Assembly (NCBI GenBank): GCA_013331625.1
Contig: DUGC01000080.1
Location: forward strand, 1-15,349
From: Candidatus Iainarchaeum sp.
GTDB lineage: Archaea > Iainarchaeota > Iainarchaeia > Iainarchaeales > Iainarchaeaceae
Direction of reading: 5' to 3'
DNA length: 15,349 nt
The position numbers and the translations under genes were made by a program. The notes beneath the pieces are model-generated. The model did not search any database. It was not told the DNA's origin and saw only the letters and a list, made by a program, of their open reading frames with translations. Positions 7,299 to 13,648 of this stretch are shown piece after piece (the first letter of the stretch is position 1; every line of letters begins with the position of its first letter).

Positions 7299-7345
7299 GG
7301 GTGGCTGCAAGTTTAGCCTGTTTGAGTAGGCTTTTGGAGGGGGGG

Positions 7346-7439
7346 TGGAAAATGCGCTAAACGCCCCAATTGTGGCATTTTCCATAAATTCCCGCTCAAT
7401 CACTTCCGCTCAGCATTCAGTGCAAAATTTTTGGAAAAT
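7346..7439. repeat. Three copies of TGGAAAAT upstream of the proteasome/exosome operon
   Basis: TGGAAAAT occurs at 7346-7353 (+), in reverse complement at 7377-7384, and again at 7432-7439 (+). The first two are part of a perfect 10-bp inverted repeat (TGGAAAATGC / GCATTTTCCA) with a 19-base loop. The third lies in a small inverted repeat (AATTTT TGG AAAATT, 7426-7440). All are upstream of the TATA candidates and downstream of the divergent ABC promoter, so they could bind a regulator of either side. The hairpin could also be structural. Confidence 0.5.
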
Positions 7440-7456
7440 TCCGTTTCTGGTATCCA

Positions 7457-7466
7457 TATATTTAAA
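7457..7466 (+). promoter_or_regulatory. TATA box candidate for the psmA operon
   Basis: TATATTTAAA is a strong archaeal TATA-like sequence. It predicts a transcript start near 7488, giving a leader of about 55 bases to GTG 7543. A second candidate, TTTATATTA at 7495-7503, would give a leader of only about 18 bases. Both may be used. Confidence 0.55.
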
Positions 7467-7542
7467 CTAAGGCTTGGGTTCCCCGTTGGTTGCCTTTATA
7501 TTACTTACTGCTAAGAATTACTATAATCAAAGCTAAAAGAGA

Positions 7543-8283
7543 GTGATTTATCTGTATCCAGGTTCTAACCAGTCGGCTAACTATGATCGGGCAGCAACTA
7601 TGTTTTCGCCTGACGGCAGGCTATATCAGGTCGAATACGCCTCCAAGATAGTTTCGCAAGGGACAATGGGCGTTGCATGCAAGTATGCTGATGGCATACT
7701 CTTTGGTGCTGACAAGAAGATTTCAAGCAGGCTCCTTTTGCCAGATTCCATTGAGAAGATTTTCCCCATTGATGACCATATTGTTGCTGTTTCGGCAGGG
7801 CTTGTGGGGGATGCGAGGCGGCTTGTGGGGATTGCGCGCCAGAAGGCACAGGAAAACAGGCAGTATTATGAGGAGTCTATCCATGTCGAAAACCTTGTGA
7901 AGGAGGTTTCAAACCTCAAGCAGATTTTTACTCAGTATGGCGGAATGAGGCCTTTTGGGGTTTCATTCATTATAGGCGGAATTGACAATACAGGCAAGAG
8001 GCTTTTTGAAACAGAGCCTTCGGGAGCGCTTGCTGAGTACCACGCAATAGCCATTGGCAAGAACAAGAACAAGGCGATGGAGTATTTTGAAAAGGAGTGG
8101 AAGGATAACCTTTCAAGGGATGCTGCAGCAAAGCTGCTTCTCAAGGCGCTTGAATTAGGCCTTGATGAGAAGGAAAAGCTTGACCATAAGAGGCTGCAGT
8201 TCATGTATATTGATTCTGCAAGGAAATACACTTCTCTGTCCGCTGATGAGATCAAGGGCTTTTTTGCAAATAAGAAGGAATAG
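7543..8283 (+). CDS. psmA: 20S proteasome alpha subunit
   Basis: PsmA forms the outer heptameric rings of the archaeal 20S proteasome and gates entry to the proteolytic chamber; the beta subunit is not in this window. The 246-aa product has the alpha-type N-terminal signature YDRAATMFSPDGRLYQVEYA (about residues 14-33), which includes the gate region, then the ADKKISSRLL segment and GGMRPFGVSFIIGG. The GTG start at 7543 is preceded by a purine-rich AAAAGAGA stretch and gives a normal-length N-terminus; no in-frame ATG lies before the signature. It leads the long + operon, followed by SBDS after 14 bases, the usual superoperon order. Confidence 0.96.
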   Translation: MIYLYPGSNQSANYDRAATMFSPDGRLYQVEYASKIVSQGTMGVACKYADGILFGADKKISSRLLLPDSIEKIFPIDDHIVAVSAGLVGDARRLVGIARQKAQENRQYYEESIHVENLVKEVSNLKQIFTQYGGMRPFGVSFIIGGIDNTGKRLFETEPSGALAEYHAIAIGKNKNKAMEYFEKEWKDNLSRDAAAKLLLKALELGLDEKEKLDHKRLQFMYIDSARKYTSLSADEIKGFFANKKE

Positions 8284-8297
8284 GGGTAGCGTTTAAG

Positions 8298-8999
8298 ATG
8301 GTGCGCACGGAAGACGCCGTGATTGCTAGGTTTGAGCATTCAGGCGAAAAGTTCGAGATACTCGTTGATCCTCACCTAGCCATGGATCTCAAGCAGGGCA
8401 GGGCTGTGGACTTTGGGGACCTGATGCTTATTGACACTATTTTCAAGGATGCCAATAAGGGCGAGGAAAAGAGCGAGGAGAGCCTGCGCAAGGTATTTGG
8501 CACGACTGACAAGAAGGCCATTGCAACGCGCATAATAACTGAAGGGGAGATCCAGCTCACTACCGCGCAAAGGAAGGAAATAGCCGAGAGGAAGAGGAGG
8601 GAAATTGTTACATTCATTTCAAGAAATGCGATGAACCCGCAGACGGGCGCCCCGCATCCTGTGCAAAGGATCGAGACTGCGCTTGAGGAGATAAGGTTCA
8701 GTGTTGACATAAGCAGGCCTGTGAGGGACCAGATCAATGAGGCAATTAAAAGCCTCAAAAGGCTTTTGCCGATTTCCCTTGACAAGCTAAATATTGCAGT
8801 AAGGATACCTGCCCAGTTTGCGGGCAAGGTGTCTGTGGTGCTCCACAAGTATGACCTGAAAAAAGAGGAATGGCAAAATGACGGCAGCCTTGTAGCGCTG
8901 CTCGAGGTCCCTGCAGGGGTCAAGCAGGACCTGTTCAATGAGCTCAACCACCTCACACATGGGGAAGTTGAGTCGAAAATACTTGATGCTAAGAGGTGA
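8298..8999 (+). CDS. Ribosome maturation protein SBDS homolog
   Basis: SBDS takes part in late maturation of the large ribosomal subunit; in eukaryotes it works with an EF-2-like GTPase to release eIF6. The 233-aa product is the expected length and covers the three-domain family layout: the N-terminal domain with FEILVDPHLAMDLKQG and a VFxxxxKxxxA-like helix, the middle helical domain with EIQLTTAQRKEIAERKRREIV and NPQTGAPHPVQRIETALEE, and a C-terminal ferredoxin-like domain. It lies between the proteasome alpha gene and rrp4, as in many archaea. Its stop overlaps a possible GTG in the next frame, and the downstream AAGAAGG serves the next gene. Confidence 0.96.
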   Translation: MVRTEDAVIARFEHSGEKFEILVDPHLAMDLKQGRAVDFGDLMLIDTIFKDANKGEEKSEESLRKVFGTTDKKAIATRIITEGEIQLTTAQRKEIAERKRREIVTFISRNAMNPQTGAPHPVQRIETALEEIRFSVDISRPVRDQINEAIKSLKRLLPISLDKLNIAVRIPAQFAGKVSVVLHKYDLKKEEWQNDGSLVALLEVPAGVKQDLFNELNHLTHGEVESKILDAKR

Positions 9000-9007
9000 A
9001 GAAGGAT

Positions 9008-9673
9008 ATGACAAAAAGACTGGTAATTCCTGGCGAACTTGTGACCGAGGAGAGGAAAAAGCTCGGTTCGCACGTGTTCGTGAGGGAAGGAAAGATATAT
9101 TCGGATTCAATGGGGCTTGTAAATGACGAGGCTGATTTTGCTTCCGTTGTGCCCCTTGAGGGCAAGTACATGCCGCAGCAAAATGATGTCATAATCGGGG
9201 TGATAACTGCGGAAAGGTTCGCAGGGTATAGCGTTGACATAAACAGCTTTTACCCGAGTTTTGTGTCAAAAAAGGAGCTGCGCGAGGTTTTAAAGCCCGG
9301 CAGCATAATCTCTGCAAAGATCATGAAAGTAAATGAGCTCAACGAGGTTGAGCTTGGAAGCATAAGGCTTTTTTTTGGCGGGGAAATAATACAGGTCTCG
9401 CCGGTGAAGATCCCGCGCGTGATAGGCAAGGAGGGCTCGATGCTCAATATCCTGCGCGATGGCACAGGGTCCAACATAATTGTCGGCAGGAATGGACGCC
9501 TTTGGGTTAAGGGCGGCAACACTGATCTGCTGCGAAAGGGCATCTTGAAAATTGACAGGGAAGCGCACCTTGATAACCTTACAAACAGGATTTCGGGTTT
9601 TCTGAACGCGGAAAACGGCAACAAGAAGCCTGTAATGGCTCAGGATGAAAGCTTAAACGGAGAAGGTGAATGA
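9008..9673 (+). CDS. rrp4: Exosome complex RNA-binding protein Rrp4
   Basis: Rrp4 forms part of the RNA-binding cap on the Rrp41/Rrp42 ring of the archaeal exosome. The 221-aa product has the N-terminal domain with VIPGELV, an S1 domain (about 57-125, including GVITAERFAGYSVDI), and a KH domain (about 128-185) with its GxxG loop GKEG at 140-143. I chose ATG 9008, which has AGAAGG five bases upstream; a GTG at 8996 overlaps the SBDS stop and adds four residues. The TGA directly abuts the ATG of rrp41. The last 25 residues are a low-complexity tail. Confidence 0.96.
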   Translation: MTKRLVIPGELVTEERKKLGSHVFVREGKIYSDSMGLVNDEADFASVVPLEGKYMPQQNDVIIGVITAERFAGYSVDINSFYPSFVSKKELREVLKPGSIISAKIMKVNELNEVELGSIRLFFGGEIIQVSPVKIPRVIGKEGSMLNILRDGTGSNIIVGRNGRLWVKGGNTDLLRKGILKIDREAHLDNLTNRISGFLNAENGNKKPVMAQDESLNGEGE

Positions 9674-10444
9674 ATGGCAAAGAAGAAGGAAGAACAGGTC
9701 GTGTACGTGGACTCAAAGGGCAAAAGGCTCGACGGAAGGAAAACGGATGAGCTAAGGCCCATAAAGATAACCGCAGGGGTCATCCCCCGCGCCGATGGTT
9801 CGGCATACCTTGAGTGGGGCCAGAACAAGGTGTTTGCGGCCGTTTACGGGCCGCGCGAGTGCCTTCCAAAGCACACGGCATCGCCTTACAAGTCGGTAAT
9901 AAAGTTTGAATACAGGATGGCGACATTCAGTGTTCCTGACAGGAAGAACCCAAAGCCCGGGCGGCGTGAGGTGGAAATTTCAAAGGTGTGCGGCGAGGCT
10001 TTGGAAAAGGCCATTTTTGTCGAGAAGTTCCCGAACACGGCAATAGATATCACCGTAGAAATTATTGACAGCAATGCAGGCTCAAGGATTGCAGCGCTCA
10101 CAGCGGCATCAGTTGCGCTTGCGGATGCAGGCATACCCATGCGCGACATGGTGTGCGGCACAAGCGTTGGCAAGGCAGGCGGAAAGATAATAGTCGACCT
10201 TGACAAGAACGAGGAGGATGCACCTGACGCTGTCGACATCCCGGTGGCAATGCTGCCAAATTCCAAGGAAATCGTGCTTTTACAGCTCGATGGGATACTT
10301 TCCCGCAAGGAATGGGACGAGGCATACAAGCTTGCGGAAGCTGCCGCGGCAAAGGTATATGAGATACAAAAGGAAGCCTTGAAGGCAAAGTACGCCATTT
10401 CAAAGGAAGATGAAGTGGCTCCAGTCAAAGGGGTGGAAGGATGA
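9674..10444 (+). CDS. rrp41: Exosome complex exonuclease Rrp41 (catalytic)
   Basis: Rrp41 is the RNase PH-like subunit that carries the phosphorolytic site of the exosome, degrading RNA 3' to 5' with phosphate. The 256-aa product keeps the key features: RLDGRK (18-23), YGPRE (58-62), the RNA/phosphate-binding PGRR (95-98) with EIS, NAGSR (134-138), and the catalytic acidic motif DLDKNEED (175-182). These suggest an active enzyme. It abuts rrp4 with no gap and overlaps rrp42 by four bases (ATGA), consistent with stoichiometric production of the two ring subunits. Confidence 0.97.
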   Translation: MAKKKEEQVVYVDSKGKRLDGRKTDELRPIKITAGVIPRADGSAYLEWGQNKVFAAVYGPRECLPKHTASPYKSVIKFEYRMATFSVPDRKNPKPGRREVEISKVCGEALEKAIFVEKFPNTAIDITVEIIDSNAGSRIAALTAASVALADAGIPMRDMVCGTSVGKAGGKIIVDLDKNEEDAPDAVDIPVAMLPNSKEIVLLQLDGILSRKEWDEAYKLAEAAAAKVYEIQKEALKAKYAISKEDEVAPVKGVEG

Positions 10445-11220
10445 TTTCAGAACTATGGGACCTGAGGGTTGACAAGGTTGTTGCCGACCTCAAGGAAGGC
10501 AAGAGGATCGACGGCAGGAAAGTCGACGAGCTCAGGAAAATAAGCATCACAAGGGGCATTAGCGAGAATGCCGACGGCTCTGCAAGGGTTCGGCTCGGGG
10601 AGACTGATGTCATTGCGGGCGTGAAAATGGTTCCAGGCGAGCCTTATCCGGATTCGCCCGGCGAGGGGAGCATCAGCGTTGGTGCCGAGCTTTTGCCAAT
10701 GGCTGACCCTGAATTTGAGGTTGGCCCTCCAAGGGAGGAGGCAATTGAGCTATCCAGGGTCGTTGACCGCGGGATCCGCGAGAGCAAGGCGATAGATTTT
10801 TCCGACCTTAGCATCGTGGAAGGCGAGAGCGCATGGATCGGCTTTGTCGACCTTTATGTGCTCAATAATGACGGCAACCTCTTTGATGCATGCGGCATGG
10901 CGGCGATGGCTGCTTTGCTTGAGACAAAGATGCCAAAGCTTGATGGTGGCAGAATAGTGAAGGGCGAGTATGCCGGAAAGCTCAAGGTGAAGGCAAAACC
11001 GGTCCTTAATACCTTTGCCAAAATCGGCAGTGTAATTGTCGCTGATCCCATCCTTTCGGAAGAGAAGGCAATGAGCTCAAGGTTTTCAGTGGCACTGATG
11101 GATGACGATACCATTTCGGCGTTCCAGAAAGGCCTTCCGGGCTCATTTAAGGTTGAGGAGATAAACTCGGCAATCGACATAGCTGCAAGGAACAGCAAAC
11201 AAATAAGAAAGCTATTGTAG
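10441..11220 (+). CDS. rrp42: Exosome complex protein Rrp42 (non-catalytic ring subunit)
   Basis: Rrp42 alternates with Rrp41 in the hexameric exosome ring and supports the active site without catalysing. The 259-aa product has the RNase PH-like fold with RIDGRK (about 22-27), GSARVRLGETDVIAGVK, the Rrp42-type GEGSISVGAELLP segment, and the ELSRVVDRGIRESKAID helix. It lacks the acidic catalytic motif present in the neighbouring Rrp41. The start overlaps the rrp41 stop by four bases. The 12-base gap to rpl37ae keeps the operon continuous. Confidence 0.97.
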   Translation: MISELWDLRVDKVVADLKEGKRIDGRKVDELRKISITRGISENADGSARVRLGETDVIAGVKMVPGEPYPDSPGEGSISVGAELLPMADPEFEVGPPREEAIELSRVVDRGIRESKAIDFSDLSIVEGESAWIGFVDLYVLNNDGNLFDACGMAAMAALLETKMPKLDGGRIVKGEYAGKLKVKAKPVLNTFAKIGSVIVADPILSEEKAMSSRFSVALMDDDTISAFQKGLPGSFKVEEINSAIDIAARNSKQIRKLL

Positions 11221-11232
11221 GGGTAATTGGGT

Positions 11233-11628
11233 ATGGGTAATACGGAAAAAGTTGCAAGTACCGGCCGTTTTGGCTCAAGGTACGGCATAGGCATACGCCG
11301 CAAGCTGCTAAAGGTCGAGCCTTTGCAGTTCCAAAAGCACAAGTGCCCGAACTGCGGCGCCCCAAGGGTCAAAAGGCTCAGCAAGGGGATTTTCGAGTGC
11401 AACAAGTGCTCCCATAAGTTTGTCGGCGGCTCATACCTCCCGCAAACGCTTGCAGGCGGCATCATCTCAAAGATGGTGAGCCAGAAAGTGTTTGTTCCTG
11501 AAATGGTTGAAGCCCTGGCAAAGGCGGCAGGCGAGGAGAAAGTGCCATCTGAAGGGGGGAGTGCAGCAACTGAAGGCGATAGGCCTCCAGAAGAAGTACC
11601 TTCAGAAAAACCAGAAGGGGGTAATTGA
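11233..11628 (+). CDS. rpl37ae: 50S ribosomal protein L37Ae (L43e) with long C-terminal tail
   Basis: L37Ae is a zinc-ribbon protein of the large ribosomal subunit. From ATG 11233 the product is 131 aa; a TTG at 11227 would add two residues. The N-terminal half is typical: VASTGRFGSRYG, then C38/C41 (CPNC) and C56/C59 (CNKC) forming the ribbon, followed by GGSYLPQT. Known homologs usually end around 70-95 residues. Here about 55 extra residues follow, first a helix-like VPEMVEALAKA, then an acidic Glu/Pro/Gly/Ser-rich tail. The TGA directly abuts the rpoP ATG, so the tail is not an artefact of a missed stop within the frame. Confidence 0.95.
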   Translation: MGNTEKVASTGRFGSRYGIGIRRKLLKVEPLQFQKHKCPNCGAPRVKRLSKGIFECNKCSHKFVGGSYLPQTLAGGIISKMVSQKVFVPEMVEALAKAAGEEKVPSEGGSAATEGDRPPEEVPSEKPEGGN

Positions 11629-11760
11629 ATGTACAAGTGCTTGCAGTGCGGAAAGGAAGTCAGTTCGCTGATCACCGGCACGATAAGATGCCCGGGCTGT
11701 GGTTTCAAGGTCTTTGCAAAGACCCGCGACCCGGTGGCAAAGACGGTGAAGGCCCTTTAA
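11629..11760 (+). CDS. rpoP: DNA-directed RNA polymerase subunit P (Rpb12-like)
   Basis: RpoP is the small zinc-binding subunit of archaeal RNA polymerase. The 43-aa product begins MYKCLQCGK and carries C4/C7 and C21/C24 (CPGCG), followed by the Lys/Arg tail KTRDPVAKTVKAL, which matches the family. The ATG abuts the rpl37ae stop (TGAATG). The gene is only 132 bases long, so length-filtered gene callers may miss it. Confidence 0.95.
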   Translation: MYKCLQCGKEVSSLITGTIRCPGCGFKVFAKTRDPVAKTVKAL

Positions 11761-11783
11761 ATTTCCTTTTCTGGTGCTTAAAA

Positions 11784-12029
11784 ATGGCATTTAGCGCTGA
11801 AAAGGAATTTGATTTCCCTAATTCCCGCTTTGCCAAAGCTGCCCTCGGCGCACTAAGGCCTGAACTGGGGCGGGATTTTGAGAAGCGTTCAAAGGTGTCC
11901 ATAGAAACCAATAAAAACATTGTTTTGCTAAAGATCGTAGCTGATGATGGGTGGGCGCTGAACGCTTCGCTTCACTCGCATACAAGGCTACTTGAACTTT
12001 GCAATGGAATTTCCATGCTAGAGGTGTGA
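11784..12029 (+). CDS. KEOPS complex subunit Pcc1
   Basis: Pcc1 is the dimerising subunit of KEOPS, which adds threonylcarbamoyl to A37 of ANN-reading tRNAs. The 81-aa product has the expected size and pattern: ALGALRPELGRDF near the start, a central strand NIVLLKIVADD, then WALNASLHSHTRLLELC near the end, matching the family's alternation of strand and final helix. It starts at ATG 11784, 23 bases after the rpoP stop; a longer frame upstream (to 11625) overlaps rpoP and is not real coding. The position between rpoP and prefoldin beta is a familiar archaeal arrangement. Confidence 0.85.
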   Translation: MAFSAEKEFDFPNSRFAKAALGALRPELGRDFEKRSKVSIETNKNIVLLKIVADDGWALNASLHSHTRLLELCNGISMLEV

Positions 12030-12032
12030 AGA

Positions 12033-12383
12033 ATGGCTGATATGAACAAGGCAATTTCAGAATTTGAAAGGGGCAGGGTGCAGCTTTCTGCAGTCGAATC
12101 ACAGGCCCAGACCCTTACAATACAGGGGCAGGTGCTTGACGAGGCGCTAAAGGAACTCAAGGATACCAAGGAAAAGAAGGTTTACAAGGCGGTAGGAAAC
12201 ATCCTGATTTCAACCGATGTAAAAAAGCTTGAAAAGGAGCTTTCAGAGCAGAAAGAGACAGTTGAGCTGCGCATAAAGACCGTCAAAAAGCAGGAAGAGG
12301 CGCTTTTGGAAAAGCTCAACAAGCTAAAATCTGAAATAGAGGCAGGCCAGAAGGGCGGGGAGACGAAGGAAGAGGCCAAATGA
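12033..12383 (+). CDS. pfdB: Prefoldin subunit beta
   Basis: Prefoldin is a hexameric jellyfish-shaped chaperone of two alpha and four beta subunits that hands unfolded proteins to the thermosome. The 116-aa product has the beta-subunit layout: an N-terminal coiled coil (about 5-45), a short beta hairpin around KVYKAVGNILIST (about 49-61), and a C-terminal coiled coil (about 64-104) rich in Lys and Glu, then a short Gly/Lys tail. It begins three bases after pcc1 ends and its TGA abuts the ATG of the next gene. Confidence 0.93.
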   Translation: MADMNKAISEFERGRVQLSAVESQAQTLTIQGQVLDEALKELKDTKEKKVYKAVGNILISTDVKKLEKELSEQKETVELRIKTVKKQEEALLEKLNKLKSEIEAGQKGGETKEEAK

Positions 12384-13391
12384 ATGCCACTCAAAAGCTT
12401 TTCACCGCTCTATGGCAGGAGAATCCTTATTTTAACGCATGCGGGCTGCGATGTTGACGCGCTCTCAAGCGCTGCAGCAATCCATTTTTCGCTCAAGGGT
12501 AAGGCGAGGACCATAATAGGCATCCCTGAGCACATGAATAATTCGAGCGCGGCGTTTGCAAAAAACCTTAAACTCCCTTTTACGGTAAATCCTTCCCTTG
12601 ATGGCTTTGACGCGCTGCTTTGCGTGGATTTTGGCAGGGCAGTGATGGCCGGTTCATATGGTGATAAACTGGATTCTTTCAGGGGCGAAAAGTTCCTCAT
12701 AGACCACCACTCCGCAAGGCAGGATATTGCCCCGCAAAAAAATGCACTCGTTAAAAGCAATGCCATTTCCACAACTGAAATAGTGCACGATCTTTTGAAA
12801 GCTTCCAAGGTAAAAATTCAGTCAAGGGCATACCTTTGCATTGCCGCAGGCATCATCAGCGATTCCTCCTCGTTTATGGTGGCAGACCACGAGACATTTT
12901 CAATAATGGCCGAAGTGATGAGGGGCGCAAAAGCATCTTACGCGCAGATAGTGTCGCTCTTTTCAGTTGAGCGCGACCTGTCGGAAAAAGTGGCGTGCCT
13001 GAAGGCCTGCCGGCGCTGCAGGATTTTCCGCTCAGGCGATGCGGTTGTGGCAGTTGCCGACATCGGAGCCTTCGAGGCTGACGCTGCAGGCGCGCTCGTG
13101 CGCGTTGGCGCAGACATCGCATTCTGCGGATACTCCGACAAGGGCTCCGTGAGGGTGAGCGGCCGCCTCAATAATGCGTGGGCAAAGCGCAACGGAATAG
13201 GCCTTGCAAAAGATGTCTTTGCCCCGCTGGCAAAAGAACTCGGCGGCGAGGGCGGGGGCCACGCGGGAGCCGCAGGCTACAATGGGAAAGGTGAATCGGT
13301 TGAGCCTGCGCTGTTGAAATGCGTCGGACTTGTGAATGGATTCTTTTCAAAAAAAGCAGGGAACGCTTCGCAGGTAAAGGAATATAGTTGA
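12384..13391 (+). CDS. DHH-DHHA1 family phosphoesterase (NrnA-like)
   Basis: Proteins of this family are metal-dependent phosphodiesterases; NrnA-type members cut short oligonucleotides. The 335-aa product shows the ordered motifs: H19 with CDVD (22-25) in the first block, D82 (CVDFG), the DHH motif I-D107-H108-H109, D159 (ISDS) and the DHHA1-type GGEGGGHAGAAG (286-297). The first block reads THAGCDVDALS where a P/GD.DA form is common, so it is slightly divergent. It directly abuts prefoldin beta and is the last gene of the operon. A role in clearing short RNA left by the exosome is inferred from position. It could also act on a nucleotide such as pAp or cyclic dinucleotide products. Confidence 0.9.
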   Translation: MPLKSFSPLYGRRILILTHAGCDVDALSSAAAIHFSLKGKARTIIGIPEHMNNSSAAFAKNLKLPFTVNPSLDGFDALLCVDFGRAVMAGSYGDKLDSFRGEKFLIDHHSARQDIAPQKNALVKSNAISTTEIVHDLLKASKVKIQSRAYLCIAAGIISDSSSFMVADHETFSIMAEVMRGAKASYAQIVSLFSVERDLSEKVACLKACRRCRIFRSGDAVVAVADIGAFEADAAGALVRVGADIAFCGYSDKGSVRVSGRLNNAWAKRNGIGLAKDVFAPLAKELGGEGGGHAGAAGYNGKGESVEPALLKCVGLVNGFFSKKAGNASQVKEYS

Positions 13392-13493
13392 AATTTCTTT
13401 GGCAGCCCATATGCTAAATCATTCTTTCTTGGCATAGTGCCTTTGGGCATATTCTTCCCGCAATAGGGCCATCGGAAAATAAAGCCTATTTGT

Positions 13494-13509
13494 TCAACCA
13501 TTTGGTTGA
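13494..13509. promoter_or_regulatory. Operator-like palindrome beside the subtilase promoter
   Basis: TCAACCA and TGGTTGA form perfect 7-bp arms around a two-base centre. The site sits just upstream of the TATA box at 13515-13520, in the BRE region, where binding could block or assist TBP/TFB. The hairpin could equally be part of a terminator for the upstream operon, but there is no T-run after it. Confidence 0.4.
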
Positions 13510-13514
13510 TTGGG

Positions 13515-13520
13515 TATAAA
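13515..13520 (+). promoter_or_regulatory. TATA box candidate for the subtilase gene
   Basis: TATAAA preceded by GGG gives a good TATA match and predicts a transcript start near 13544. That leaves a leader of roughly 100 bases before the likely start codon, which holds a strong AAGGAGGG ribosome-binding-like sequence at 13565-13572. Confidence 0.45.
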
Positions 13521-13648
13521 CCATGCATTAATTACCCTGCCCTGCGCATTCTCTCTGATGAGTGAAGGAGGGAAGATTAGAAATTGCGGATTTTCCTTTG
13601 TATGTGGTTATTAATGAGTTCTGGGGCGTATTTTATGGGGTGGCTGGG

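Noticed and set aside
7315-7332. Stem-loop AGCCT/AGGCT with a following T-run as a terminator
   Set aside because: The stem is only 5 bp and the T-run is four bases. It lies upstream of both flanking start codons, where no terminator is expected for either.
8996-9007. GTG start for rrp4 overlapping the SBDS stop
   Set aside because: ATG at 9008 has a well-spaced AGAAGG upstream and gives the family N-terminus. The extra four residues (MKKD) are mostly the ribosome-binding sequence itself.
11625-11783. N-terminal extension of the Pcc1 frame across rpoP
   Set aside because: It overlaps the whole of rpoP in another frame. The Pcc1 family begins close to the ATG at 11784, and rpoP has all four Cys ligands.
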